A DNA stretch of 29,462 bases from contig CAYYNT010000057.1 in the NCBI GenBank assembly GCA_964473155.1, forward strand, positions 1 to 29,462, in the 5' to 3' direction. The notes below the pieces were generated by a model. The model worked only from the letters and a program-made list of their open reading frames with translations. It made no database searches and had not been told where the DNA came from. Within the stretch, counting starts at the first letter, position 1, and the number at the start of each line of letters is the position of its first letter. Shown one piece after another: positions 15,230 through 23,529 of this stretch. Position numbers and translations under genes: made by a program. Origin of the DNA: JAJFUG01 sp964473155. GTDB taxonomy: Bacteria > Gemmatimonadota > Glassbacteria > GWA2-58-10.

Positions 15230-16576
15230 ATGAAACGCGACAGGATCAAAGATATTCTTGCCACCGGAACAGTGGGAAGCGCCTTGCGCGTGGCAGGTTG
15301 GGTGCGCTCCTCGCGTCAGAGCCAGAACGTGGGATTTATCGACCTGACCGATGGGAGCTGCCTGGCTGGCTTGCAGGTGGTGGCATCCCCGGAGACAAAT
15401 GGTTTCGAGCGCCTGGGGGATTTCCAGACCGGGGCCTCCATGCTGGCCGAGGGCGAGCTGGTGGAAAGCCCGGCCCAGGGACAGAAATACGAGCTTAAGG
15501 CTGCCAGGATTGAGCTTATCGGCCCGGCGGACCCGGAAACCTACCCGATTCAGAAAAAGAAGCACACCCTTGAATTCCTGCGCCAGAAAGCGCACCTGCG
15601 TGTGCGCACCAACACGTTCGGAGCGGTGTTCCGTCTGCGCAGCCACCTGAGCCAGGGCATCCATGACTTTTTCCGCCGCAAGGGCTTCTTCTACATTCAC
15701 ACGCCCTTGATCAGCACCAGCGACTGCGAGGGCGCGGGTGAGCTGTTCCATGTCTCCTCCACCAAACATAAGGACTTCTTCGGCCGTCAGGCTTACCTGA
15801 CCGTGAGTGGACAACTCGAGGCCGAGATGCTGGCCCTGGGCCTGAGTGAGGTCTATACGTTCGGTCCCACGTTCCGCGCCGAGAATTCCAACACGCCGCG
15901 CCACCTCAGCGAGTTCTGGATGGTGGAGCCGGAAATGGCTTTCTACGAGTTGGCCGACAACATGGACCTGGCCGAGGAGTTCCTGAAGGACCTGATCCGC
16001 TATATGCTGGAGCACGCTCCGGAAGACCTCGAATTCATGCAGAAATGGTACGAAAAAGACCTTCTTTCCCAGCTCAACACCATAACCGGCAAGCCTTTCG
16101 AGCGGATGAGCTATACGCGCGCCATCGAGGAGCTGAAAAAGAGCGGGCGCAGCTTCGAGTTTCCGGTGGAATGGGGACTGGACCTTCAGACCGAGCACGA
16201 GCGCTGTCTGACCGAGCAGATCGCCTCCGGGCCGGTGATCCTGTACGATTATCCCGCCAAAATAAAGCCGTTCTACATGCGGCTTTCGGATGACGGCCAG
16301 ACCGTGGGGGCGATGGACGTGCTGTTCCCGAGGATCGGCGAAATTATCGGCGGCAGTCAGCGTGAGGAGCGCCTGGATGTGCTGACACAGCGGATGAAAA
16401 AGCTGGGATTGAGCGAGGAAGCCTACTGGTGGTATCTCGAATCCCGGCGTTTCGGCAGCGTACCGCACAGCGGGTTCGGCCTGGGATTGGAGCGGATGCT
16501 GCTGTTCCTCTCCGGCATGGCCAACATCCGGGATGTCATCCCGTTCCCGCGCTGTCCGGGCAGCGCCGATTTCTGA
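15230..16576 (+). CDS. asnS: Asparaginyl-tRNA synthetase
   Basis: Charges tRNA-Asn with asparagine (cytosol). It is 448 aa, close to the family length. The N-terminal OB-fold anticodon-binding domain (~15-110) includes VAGWVRSSRQSQNVGFIDLTDGS. The class IIb catalytic domain shows HLRVRTNTFGAVFRLRS and motif 2 PTFRAENSNTPRHLSEFWMVEPEM. Motif 3 is GFGLGLERMLLFLSGMANIRDVIPFPRCPG, the RDVIPFPR ending being typical of AsnRS rather than AspRS. The ATG is preceded by an AGGGA. An RNA methyltransferase and rmuC follow at 18 and 31 bp, so the three are likely co-transcribed from the TTGACA promoter upstream. Confidence 0.97.
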   Translation: MKRDRIKDILATGTVGSALRVAGWVRSSRQSQNVGFIDLTDGSCLAGLQVVASPETNGFERLGDFQTGASMLAEGELVESPAQGQKYELKAARIELIGPADPETYPIQKKKHTLEFLRQKAHLRVRTNTFGAVFRLRSHLSQGIHDFFRRKGFFYIHTPLISTSDCEGAGELFHVSSTKHKDFFGRQAYLTVSGQLEAEMLALGLSEVYTFGPTFRAENSNTPRHLSEFWMVEPEMAFYELADNMDLAEEFLKDLIRYMLEHAPEDLEFMQKWYEKDLLSQLNTITGKPFERMSYTRAIEELKKSGRSFEFPVEWGLDLQTEHERCLTEQIASGPVILYDYPAKIKPFYMRLSDDGQTVGAMDVLFPRIGEIIGGSQREERLDVLTQRMKKLGLSEEAYWWYLESRRFGSVPHSGFGLGLERMLLFLSGMANIRDVIPFPRCPGSADF

Positions 16577-16594
16577 GCCTCCGTGGAGACAGCA

Positions 16595-17167
16595 ATGAAC
16601 GAACCGCCGGACGCTCTGGAGATACGCAATCTCGACCGGGCTGTCACTATCGAGCAGTATGCCGCTCTGCCGCGCCTGCCGATTACGGTGATCCTGGACA
16701 GTCTGCGTTCCAGTTTCAACGTGGGAGCGGTGTTTCGCACCTGCGAGTGCGCGCGTGTGGAAAAGCTGATTACCACCGGGATAACCTGTCACCCGCCGGA
16801 TGACAAAGTGGTGCGCACGGCGATGGGCACGGCCGAGTTCGTGCCGCACGAGCATTACGCGGACGCACAGGAAGCGATCCTGGCCGTAAAAAAGCTCGGA
16901 TTGCCGGTGTATGCGCTCGAAACCACGTCGCACAGCGAATCGATATACAGTATCAGTTTTCCACGCCCGGTCTGTCTGGTGTTCGGGAACGAGGCCCTCG
17001 GGCTGGACCGCGGCATTCTTTCCCTGGCTGACCGGATCGTTGAGATACCGCTGCTGGGTTATAAAAACAGCCTGAACGTCTCGGTCGCCGCCGGAATCAC
17101 GCTGTTCGAGGTGCTGCGCCAGTGGGGAGAAATCAGCGAAACTATGCCGATAGGCGCGCCGATGTGA
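16595..17167 (+). CDS. SpoU/TrmH-type RNA 2'-O-methyltransferase
   Basis: SAM-dependent SPOUT enzyme expected to 2'-O-methylate a ribose in tRNA or rRNA. It is 190 aa, a single catalytic domain without the extra substrate-binding N-terminal domain of RlmB. Motif 1 is LDSLRSSFNVGAVFRTCE (conserved Asn and Arg), motif 2 CLVFGNEALGLDRG, and motif 3 IPLLGYKNSLNVSVAAGITLFE, which forms the trefoil knot. The start is taken at ATG 16595, with GGAG 6 nt upstream (16585-16588). The GTG at 16583 overlaps that site. It lies 18 bp after asnS. The target nucleotide cannot be assigned from sequence alone. Confidence 0.92.
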   Translation: MNEPPDALEIRNLDRAVTIEQYAALPRLPITVILDSLRSSFNVGAVFRTCECARVEKLITTGITCHPPDDKVVRTAMGTAEFVPHEHYADAQEAILAVKKLGLPVYALETTSHSESIYSISFPRPVCLVFGNEALGLDRGILSLADRIVEIPLLGYKNSLNVSVAAGITLFEVLRQWGEISETMPIGAPM

Positions 17168-17198
17168 AGTTCGGTTTCAACCGTCGAGGAGAAATCCG

Positions 17199-18605
17199 AT
17201 GCAGTCTGTTCTATTGTTCATCGCCGGCCTTGTCCTGGGGGCCGTGATTGCCTGGAGCCTGGCCGCGGCTTTTGTACGGAAACAGCTGGCCGGTAAACTG
17301 GAGGAATCCGAGCAACGCGCCGATATTGCCGAGGCGCAGATGGCCAAGCTGGAGGGCACGGTCACGGAACTGCGTTCTCAGAACCAGTCCGCCGCGGCGG
17401 ACTTCGAGCGGCTGCGTGTCGATCTCAGAAACGAGCAGGCCGCGCGCGTGAAAGCCGAGACCAGCCTGGACGAGACGATCAAGCGCCTGGAGGAGGAGAA
17501 AAAGCTGCTCGAAGAGGCCAGGACCAGGCTGACCGACGCATTCAAAGGCATTGCGGGAGAAACTCTGAACAACAATAACGAGGCATTCCTGAAACTGGCC
17601 CGCGAATCGTTCGACAAGCTGATGCTGGAAGCGCGCGGTGACATGGGCAAGCGTCAGGAAGTAATCCAGGGGCTGGTCAATCCCCTATCCGAGTCCCTGA
17701 AAAAGTTCGAGGAACATGTCCGAGGGATTGAGAACAGCCGCGTGGAGGCGTACTCAAGCTTGACCGAACAGATAAAAGGCCTTTCGCAGGCACAGATATC
17801 ACTGCAGAAAGAGACCGGCAATCTGGTGCAATCGCTGAAAGCGCCGAAAGTGGTCGGATCGTGGGGTGAAAGCACGCTGGAACGGGTCGTGGAGTTGTCA
17901 GGCTTGTCTGAGTATTGCGATTTCAGGCGCGAGGTGTCGGTCAACACCGAGGATGGCCGTCAGCGTCCGGACCTGATAGTCTATCTTCCGGGTGACAGAC
18001 AGATCGTGGTGGATGCCAAGGCCACGTTTGAAGCCTACCAGGAGGCTGTATCCGCCGAATCTGAAGAAGCCCGGCGCTCGGCCCTCGAACGTCACGCCTC
18101 ACAGGTGCGCGCCCATATGAAGCGTCTGGCGGCCACGGCCTACTGGAAGCAGTTCGACAAAGCCCCGGAATTTGTGGTGATGTTTATCCCCAGGGAGTCA
18201 TTCTACTCGGCCACGCAATCGATCGATCCCACCCTGTACGAGGATGCGATGGAAAACCGGGTGCTGCTGGCTACTCCCACCAATTTACTCGCTCTGCTGC
18301 GAGCGGTTGGGTTTGGCTGGCGCCAGGAACAGATCGCAAGGAACGCCCAGGAGATAAGCAACCTCGGCCGCCTGCTCTACGAGCGGATGAGCACCCTGGC
18401 CGATCATATCCAGGATATCGGCAAGGGCCTGGACAGGGCCACGCAGTCCTACAATAAAGCGGTCGGCTCCATGGAAACACGAGTGTTGCCCGCGGCGCGC
18501 AAGTTCAAGGAACTGAAAGCCACCACCGAGCCGGATATCCCTTCCCTCTCGCCGGTCGAGACAGCCCAGCGCTCGCTATCACTGCCGGAGAATACTGAAC
18601 AATAG
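17199..18605 (+). CDS. rmuC: RmuC-family DNA recombination protein
   Basis: RmuC limits recombination at inverted repeats in E. coli; the family has a PD-(D/E)XK nuclease-like core. The protein is 468 aa. An N-terminal membrane helix (VLLFIAGLVLGAVIAWSLAAAF) is followed by a long coiled coil (~30-125), then the RmuC domain (~140-430) with VVGSWGESTLERVVELSG, RPDLIVYLPGDRQIVVDAKA (nuclease-like D...E/K region), EFVVMFIPRESFYSAT and NRVLLATPTNLLALLRAV. The ATG has AGGAG upstream. It is the last gene of the asnS operon and converges on the transglutaminase-like gene with only 20 bp between stop codons. Confidence 0.95.
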   Translation: MQSVLLFIAGLVLGAVIAWSLAAAFVRKQLAGKLEESEQRADIAEAQMAKLEGTVTELRSQNQSAAADFERLRVDLRNEQAARVKAETSLDETIKRLEEEKKLLEEARTRLTDAFKGIAGETLNNNNEAFLKLARESFDKLMLEARGDMGKRQEVIQGLVNPLSESLKKFEEHVRGIENSRVEAYSSLTEQIKGLSQAQISLQKETGNLVQSLKAPKVVGSWGESTLERVVELSGLSEYCDFRREVSVNTEDGRQRPDLIVYLPGDRQIVVDAKATFEAYQEAVSAESEEARRSALERHASQVRAHMKRLAATAYWKQFDKAPEFVVMFIPRESFYSATQSIDPTLYEDAMENRVLLATPTNLLALLRAVGFGWRQEQIARNAQEISNLGRLLYERMSTLADHIQDIGKGLDRATQSYNKAVGSMETRVLPAARKFKELKATTEPDIPSLSPVETAQRSLSLPENTEQ

Positions 18606-18625
18606 CCTCCCCCAGCCTGTTCAGT
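18594..18625. terminator. Possible bidirectional terminator at the rmuC 3' end
   Basis: ACTGAACA (18594-18601) pairs with TGTTCAGT (18618-18625) around a 16-nt loop that contains the rmuC stop codon. T-rich sequence follows only briefly (TTTA), so strength is doubtful. It fills the whole gap between the two convergent genes. Confidence 0.35.
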
Positions 18626-20578
18626 TTACTGCATCTCCTCCGGCGGCAGGGCCTCGATCCTGAAATTGATGTTGTGCACGCCAGCGGGGGCCTCCACCTC
18701 GTAATCATTCTGCGCCTGGTCCGCCGGGAAATCCCAGGAAACACTCTGTTTCGTGCTTCCCTGGCTGAACAGGTGGCTCACCCGCAAGGCCGCCGGATGC
18801 ACCGGATTGCGCCTCGCCCGCCCGGAGGCGGTCACTCTGGCCAGGCTACCCCGCTCCACCTGGATTTTAAGCTTCGCGTTCGCCCCGTCCAGGCTGCGCC
18901 CCCGGAGCACGTGGTTGAACCACATCCCGCCCAGGTCATGCTCCGGCTCGGGCGTGAACACGGCCAGTTCCCGCCAGGCCGCCCCGCCGTTCTCCGACAG
19001 CGACAGCGTGACCCTGGGACTGCCGCCGCTTTCCATGCGCCGGGCCAGGATTGCCACGCGCAGCTCATCGATCAGTCCGCTCTCGCCGGGACTGAATATA
19101 AGGCTGCCCGGCCGGGACAGGTCCAACGGCGCAAGAATGCCCGGTTCGGCGCCCTCTTTCAAATTGTCAAGCTGTTCCCGCGGCAGCCCGGCCTGACGGC
19201 AGGCGTGGCGGTCCAGAAGGAACACCTCGTGCTGGCCGGTGGAAAGCCGGAGACGGTTTACTCCGGGTTCCAGGTGCGGAAGGGCCATCGGCGACAACTC
19301 GGTCCAGGTTTCCACTTGCAGGCCCTCCAGCCCGGTGCGTCCCTCGCCGGAGTTATCCAGCCATTCAAAGCGCACCTGGTATCCGTAGCCGCCGTCCACC
19401 TCAGCGGTCAGGTCCACGGCAAATGGGACCGAGCCGCGGCGGTTGTTGCGCCAGACCGTTTTCCAGGTTTGCCCCCTGTCCGTGCTCACCGCGATGCTGT
19501 TCTCATCCCGGGCACCGGAACGCCAGAACCAGCCTCGCACCACCGCGCCGCCGGTGTTGTCCTGGAAATTGATCAGATCGTTCTGACGGCCGGTGATAAT
19601 CCAGGGCGTCTTAACCTCGATCACCAGATGCGAGGCGCTGCCTTTGGACTGTGAAACCAGCTCCGGCTGCGCCCTTCCGGCCTGCTGAAGCACGTTCGTC
19701 ATCTCCGGGTTCTCGGCCTTGAAAGCCCCTGAGCGCAGGTCCGGGCAGTACTCGAAACAGCCGTTGCCATAGGAGGCGGGCACGGTGTCGGTCCAGGCCA
19801 TGGAATTGGCGCGCACCGGGCCATCCAGCCAGTAATCACGCCATTCGGTGGTCAGGGATTCCTCAAGGCCTTTGGGGTCCGTGTAATAGAAACCGCGCTC
19901 GCGGGGACGGAACCAGCAGGTGACAGACTCGTGCGTACGAAGGCTCAAACCGATTGAGTGCCCCAGAGAGTAAGGGTGGCAGTCACGCCAGCCCTCCGGG
20001 TTGATAAAAGCTTTTTTCATCGACTCCGCCGGGTCCCAGGGGAAAAACGGCTCCGGGCGGCGCGCTCCGGGACGGGTCCAGAGGTCCGGATCGGCGACCA
20101 GCTCATCCACTGAAGCCATGTGCTCCTTATCGTCCAGGAACACGTAGCCGAACATGTCCGTATCGATATAGTTCCATTTGCCCTCGAACCAGACCTCCGG
20201 CACCACGTGCCCCACCATCCCGCGGCGGCGGGCCTTGATCCCGGCCAGGTTGTACAGGGCGCACATGGCCGAGCTGTTGTTGCCGCAGAGATCGTAGCCG
20301 TATACGTTCAGGAGTTTCAGGGCGTCTACCACGTAGTCCCCGTTTTCGTACGGACCGGTGAAATGTATCTGGCGTTTCATGCCGAACTCATGCAGGGCCA
20401 GGGCTTTTTCACGGTCCGTGGAGAGTCCGGCGGTCACTCCGGCGACTATCTCCTCCAGGCTCCAGCATGGCTGCTGTCCCTCCGCCGACAACCGGATATC
20501 GAACTGCCCGGCGGTCAGTGTCGAAAAAGCTGAAATCGCAAGCGCGCAAAAGCTGATCAGAACACGTAAAGGCTTCAT
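18626..20578 (-). CDS. Secreted transglutaminase-like protein with C-terminal beta-sandwich domains
   Basis: A 650-aa exported protein. Its signal peptide is VLISFCALAISAFSTLTAG. A papain-like transglutaminase core is at ~50-150: C98 in GYDLCGNNSSAMCALYN, H124 in GMVGHVVPEVWFEGKWNYIDTDM, and D139 (or D141) as the third residue. The spacing matches the bacterial transglutaminase-like superfamily, whose members are mostly proteases or peptide cross-linkers. The remaining ~450 residues look all-beta and contain a Ser/Asp-box-like stretch (SIAVSTDRGQTWKTV and TLSLSENGGAAWREL), suggesting carbohydrate- or protein-binding sandwiches. The minus-strand start has GGAGGAAGA upstream. It is monocistronic by position. 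Substrate unknown. Confidence 0.82.
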   Translation of the reverse strand: MKPLRVLISFCALAISAFSTLTAGQFDIRLSAEGQQPCWSLEEIVAGVTAGLSTDREKALALHEFGMKRQIHFTGPYENGDYVVDALKLLNVYGYDLCGNNSSAMCALYNLAGIKARRRGMVGHVVPEVWFEGKWNYIDTDMFGYVFLDDKEHMASVDELVADPDLWTRPGARRPEPFFPWDPAESMKKAFINPEGWRDCHPYSLGHSIGLSLRTHESVTCWFRPRERGFYYTDPKGLEESLTTEWRDYWLDGPVRANSMAWTDTVPASYGNGCFEYCPDLRSGAFKAENPEMTNVLQQAGRAQPELVSQSKGSASHLVIEVKTPWIITGRQNDLINFQDNTGGAVVRGWFWRSGARDENSIAVSTDRGQTWKTVWRNNRRGSVPFAVDLTAEVDGGYGYQVRFEWLDNSGEGRTGLEGLQVETWTELSPMALPHLEPGVNRLRLSTGQHEVFLLDRHACRQAGLPREQLDNLKEGAEPGILAPLDLSRPGSLIFSPGESGLIDELRVAILARRMESGGSPRVTLSLSENGGAAWRELAVFTPEPEHDLGGMWFNHVLRGRSLDGANAKLKIQVERGSLARVTASGRARRNPVHPAALRVSHLFSQGSTKQSVSWDFPADQAQNDYEVEAPAGVHNINFRIEALPPEEMQ

Positions 20579-20947
20579 TAATCTTCCTCCGTATCAGTCT
20601 GTGATGGCAGCATATGCTGATTTTTATCTGATCGGTGACGCATTGGCAATATAAACGACAGGTCAGGCCTTATTATAAGAGACTGGCGCAAGCGGCGGAA
20701 GAGAAAAATGTCCGATAATAGCCCGAACATTTTGCACCGTTGTCCGGTATAAAGTCCAGTATTATTCCAGACAACACCGTTTTCTGTGACCGGAAAGGCA
20801 ACCTGTGGCCAATGCTTCCAGCTTTTCCAGCGATTTCAGGCTTTATCATCAGACTTGCTCTCAGAGAATAAACCATTTAGGTTTTATCGATCAATTTATT
20901 CTGAAAAGCAGGTCAGAAACACATTCTTCAGATAAAGGAGCGGGAGA
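20579..20947. other. Divergent gene-free gap between transglutaminase-like gene and galU
   Basis: 369 bp with no credible open frame. It contains the Shine-Dalgarno and a candidate promoter of the minus-strand gene. Towards galU lie several AT-rich hexamers (TATAAA at 20748, TATTAT near 20760), none with a convincing -35 at 15-19 nt. No riboswitch-like or repeated structure was recognised. Confidence 0.5.
20621..20649 (-). promoter_or_regulatory. Candidate promoter of the transglutaminase-like gene
   Basis: On the minus strand TTGCCA (20649-20644), a 17-nt spacer and TAAAAA (20626-20621), about 42 nt before the ATG. A moderate match. Confidence 0.42.
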
Positions 20948-21814
20948 ATGAAAATCCGCAAGGCCGTCATCCCGGCCGCGGGACTGGGCACGCGCTTCCT
21001 GCCCGCCACCAAGGCATTGCCCAAGGAAATGATCCCGATTGTCGACAAGCCGGCAATCCAGTATATAATCGAGGAAATAGTCGACAGTGGCATCGAGGAT
21101 ATCCTGGTCATCACCGGACGCGGCAAGCGAGCCATAGTCGAGCATTTCGACAAGTCCATCGAGCTTAACGAAACGCTCAAGAACAAGGGCCAGGAATCAG
21201 TGCTGCGGACACTCGAAAAGATCGAGCAACTGGCCGACATTCATTACCTTCAGCAGAAAGAGGCCCTGGGCACCGGCCACGCGGTTTTGAAAGCGGCCAA
21301 CCACATTGGCGACGAACCTTTCGCCGTTCTGTTCGGCGATGACCTGATACAGGGGAAGGACCCTGCACTCAAAGAGCTGATAAGCACCTTCGAAAAATAC
21401 AACAGCACGGTGCTGGGAGTGTCGGAGGTTTCGGAAGAAAAAGTCTCACAGTACGGTATAATCAAGGGTAAGCCGATCAACGGTGAGTACATTGTCGAGG
21501 ACCTGGTTGAAAAACCCGATCCCGGCAAGGCCCCCAGCCGGATGGCCCTTCTGGGCCGGATGATTTTCACCCCGGACATTTTCGACTATCTGCGTAAGAC
21601 CAAAGTAGATGAAAAACACCAGGAGATATTGCTCACGGATGCAATCCTGGCCATGGCCAGGGAAAAGGTGGTCTATGCCCACATACTCAAGGGTAAATGG
21701 CATACCGTGGGCGACAAGCTTTCTTTCATCAAGACCACTATCGAGTACGCCCTGGCCCAGAAAGAATTGCGCACCGGCGTGAAAGATTTCCTCAAGGAAC
21801 TGAAAATACAGTAA
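20948..21814 (+). CDS. galU: UTP-glucose-1-phosphate uridylyltransferase
   Basis: Makes UDP-glucose from UTP and glucose-1-phosphate, feeding envelope polysaccharide, LPS-core and trehalose/glycogen routes (cytosol). It is 288 aa, the normal length. The N-terminal nucleotide-binding signature is VIPAAGLGTRFLPATKALPKEM, followed by IVDKPAIQYIIEEIVDSGI. Also present are QKEALGTGHAVLKA, FAVLFGDDL (metal-binding Asp), VEDLVEKPDPGKAPS and KWHTVGDKLSFIKTT. The ATG is preceded by GGAGCGGGAGA. Two metallopeptidase-like genes follow closely on the same strand. Confidence 0.97.
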   Translation: MKIRKAVIPAAGLGTRFLPATKALPKEMIPIVDKPAIQYIIEEIVDSGIEDILVITGRGKRAIVEHFDKSIELNETLKNKGQESVLRTLEKIEQLADIHYLQQKEALGTGHAVLKAANHIGDEPFAVLFGDDLIQGKDPALKELISTFEKYNSTVLGVSEVSEEKVSQYGIIKGKPINGEYIVEDLVEKPDPGKAPSRMALLGRMIFTPDIFDYLRKTKVDEKHQEILLTDAILAMAREKVVYAHILKGKWHTVGDKLSFIKTTIEYALAQKELRTGVKDFLKELKIQ

Positions 21815-21831
21815 ACTGCATTTCGCACGGG

Positions 21832-22716
21832 GTGGATTTGGAATCGGCCTGGCAGGCGGTGCTGGATTTTCTGCGGCATACGGTGGCTGTCGTCCTGCCA
21901 GCGCTGAGAGCCACAGCCGGGCATTGCCTTCCCCTGCTTCTTCCGCTTTTCGGCGTAGGCTGGCTGATTCATCTGGCCGCCTCGGTGTTTGAGAGAGATG
22001 CGGTCAGCCTGCTGGGGGTTAAAGGATATCTGTATGTCCTGGGCTGGCCGGGAACATCGGTGCATGAACTGGGACATGCTGTTTTCTGCCCGTTGTTCGG
22101 TCACCGGATCAGCGGAATGAAGCTGTTCAGTTTCAATCCTAAAAGCTCCAGCGCCGGTTTTGTCAGCCATACTTTCAACCGGCGCAACCCCTGGCACCTG
22201 GCGGGGAATTTTTTTATCAGCGTGGGTCCGCTTCTTCTCGGCGCACTGGTTGTCTACCTGCTTCTACGTTTCCTGGCCGGTTTCCCGTTGCAGTTATCGC
22301 AAATATACTCTTATGGGCAGACAATTCCCGGCCCTGAAAACTCCATCGTCGAGGGAGCGCAAAGCTGGGCCCTGCTGTTCTGGAAAGCCTTCCGCCACCT
22401 CTGGTCCGCTGTCACCGCCAACCTCGATTTCAAGGACTGGCGTCTTTACCTGGCCGCGTGGCTTACCCTTGGAGTGGGCAGCGGAATGGTCCTCAGCGGC
22501 GCGGATATCAAGCTGGCCCTCCAGGGCCTCGCGGTGATACTGTCCGTTCTTTTTCTGACCAATGTGGTGCTGGTCCTGGTCAAGGCGGCCGCCCCCTCGA
22601 TGCGGCCGGTCATCCCGGCTGCGGCCGTCCTGGCGTTCCTGATGCTTCTCGTGCTGTGCGTCTGCACCGCCGGTGCGGTTGTTTTCCGTTTGCTCAGGCT
22701 CGTTTTCCGTCGCTGA
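21832..22716 (+). CDS. Multi-pass membrane HELGH zinc-metallopeptidase-like protein (M50-like)
   Basis: A ~294-aa predicted integral membrane protein. After a first hydrophobic segment (LPLLLPLFGVGWLIHLAA) comes SVHELGHAVFCPLFGHRISGMKLF, with the HExxH zinc motif at H78-E79/H82. This placement next to a membrane segment recalls M50 site-2-type proteases, but an NPDG-type second motif is not obvious. About five further hydrophobic segments follow (FFISVGPLLLGALVVYLLL; WRLYLAAWLTLGVGSGMVL; LQGLAVILSVLFLTNVVLVLV; AAAVLAFLMLLVLCVCTAGAVVF). The start is uncertain. GTG 21832 or TTG 21838 both sit near GGGGTGG; the much longer frame from 21697 lies inside galU and reads as non-protein. It is 17 bp after galU, so probably co-transcribed. 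Confidence 0.75.
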   Translation: MDLESAWQAVLDFLRHTVAVVLPALRATAGHCLPLLLPLFGVGWLIHLAASVFERDAVSLLGVKGYLYVLGWPGTSVHELGHAVFCPLFGHRISGMKLFSFNPKSSSAGFVSHTFNRRNPWHLAGNFFISVGPLLLGALVVYLLLRFLAGFPLQLSQIYSYGQTIPGPENSIVEGAQSWALLFWKAFRHLWSAVTANLDFKDWRLYLAAWLTLGVGSGMVLSGADIKLALQGLAVILSVLFLTNVVLVLVKAAAPSMRPVIPAAAVLAFLMLLVLCVCTAGAVVFRLLRLVFRR

Positions 22717-22738
22717 TCTTTTTCTCCATCACCCTGCC

Positions 22739-23503
22739 ATGAGCTATCCCAAAGTACGTGACATAACGTTAGGACTGCTCGATGAGTGCGGGATCATCGC
22801 CCCGCCGGTGGATATGGCTCCGCTGCTGGCGAGGTTCAAGGCCCGTGTCCAGGAATCATCGGGCGTAAAGGACAGCCTTCTCCTGCGGTCAGGAGATGAA
22901 TGGGTGATAAAAGTGTCAAGCAGCCTGCGCGATGAGCGCAGGTGTTTCCGTATCGCCCATGAGATCGGTCATATCTGGTGGTCCGATCCGGCCCATCACC
23001 TTGGCGATCCCGATCTTGGAGGGAAGATCGAGCACTACTGTTCCAAGTTCGCCTCGCTGCTTCTCTGCCCGCACCAGTGGCTCGTGTGTGACGCTCCGGA
23101 GGCGGATTATGATCTTTTCCGTCTCAAAAGCCTCTATTCCAATGTCAGCCACGAGGTGCTGGCTATCCGGGTCAGCCACCTGACTACGCTTGTGGTGACT
23201 ATAATTGACAATGGCAAGCTGTACCGCCGGTTCGGCACGCCGGGACTGGCTTTTCCAGCCATAGAACAGAAAACTGAGAGAGATGTGTACGAGGAGTCCG
23301 ACCTTTACGGTGATTATCGCGAGGCGTCCGGCGAGGTAAGCTGGGGCGGAGTGAAAAGGAAAGTGCGGGTGCGGGCCTATCCGGTTTTCAGTCCGGGTTT
23401 CCGGAGAATCATCCTTTTCACCTCACCCATCGGGCAGTCTCAGGGCGCGCTGGAAAGAGACGAGTTCGAGGAAGATATGCCCTACCCGTTCCCTGAATAC
23501 TGA
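22739..23503 (+). CDS. ImmA/IrrE-type metallo-endopeptidase-like protein without HTH domain
   Basis: A 254-aa soluble protein with the ImmA/IrrE (DUF955) zincin pattern. RCFRIAHEIGHIWW gives H74-E75 and H78 as zinc ligands and catalytic Glu, and KIEHYCSKFASLLLCP matches the downstream helix with the third ligand (Glu) and the F/A-L-L-x-P signature. In family members these proteases cleave a repressor (ImmA-ImmR, IrrE-DdrO). Here no XRE helix-turn-helix is fused or encoded nearby. The C-terminal ~100 residues form a second, beta-rich part with no match known to me. The ATG at 22739 has no Shine-Dalgarno; it lies 22 bp behind the membrane metallopeptidase gene and may depend on coupling. The longer frame from 22673 overlaps that gene and looks spurious. 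Confidence 0.82.
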   Translation: MSYPKVRDITLGLLDECGIIAPPVDMAPLLARFKARVQESSGVKDSLLLRSGDEWVIKVSSSLRDERRCFRIAHEIGHIWWSDPAHHLGDPDLGGKIEHYCSKFASLLLCPHQWLVCDAPEADYDLFRLKSLYSNVSHEVLAIRVSHLTTLVVTIIDNGKLYRRFGTPGLAFPAIEQKTERDVYEESDLYGDYREASGEVSWGGVKRKVRVRAYPVFSPGFRRIILFTSPIGQSQGALERDEFEEDMPYPFPEY

Positions 23504-23529
23504 CCGGTCTGATACACGGCAGTTCAAGA

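Noticed and set aside
15182..16933. 583-codon minus-strand open frame across asnS
   Set aside because: asnS has all class II synthetase motifs on the plus strand. The antisense frame is rich in His/Gln/Arg, as expected for a shadow.
18674..19654. 326-codon plus-strand frame across the transglutaminase-like gene
   Set aside because: Antisense to a gene with signal peptide and catalytic motifs; no start site or family features.
21697..21831. N-terminal extension of the M50-like protein inside galU
   Set aside because: It overlaps galU in another frame and reads as His/Arg-rich non-protein; a start just after galU fits better.
22739..23503. ImmA-ImmR prophage or ICE switch, or toxin-antitoxin pair
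   Set aside because: No XRE/HTH gene, integrase or phage gene is present near it; it sits in a galU-headed operon.
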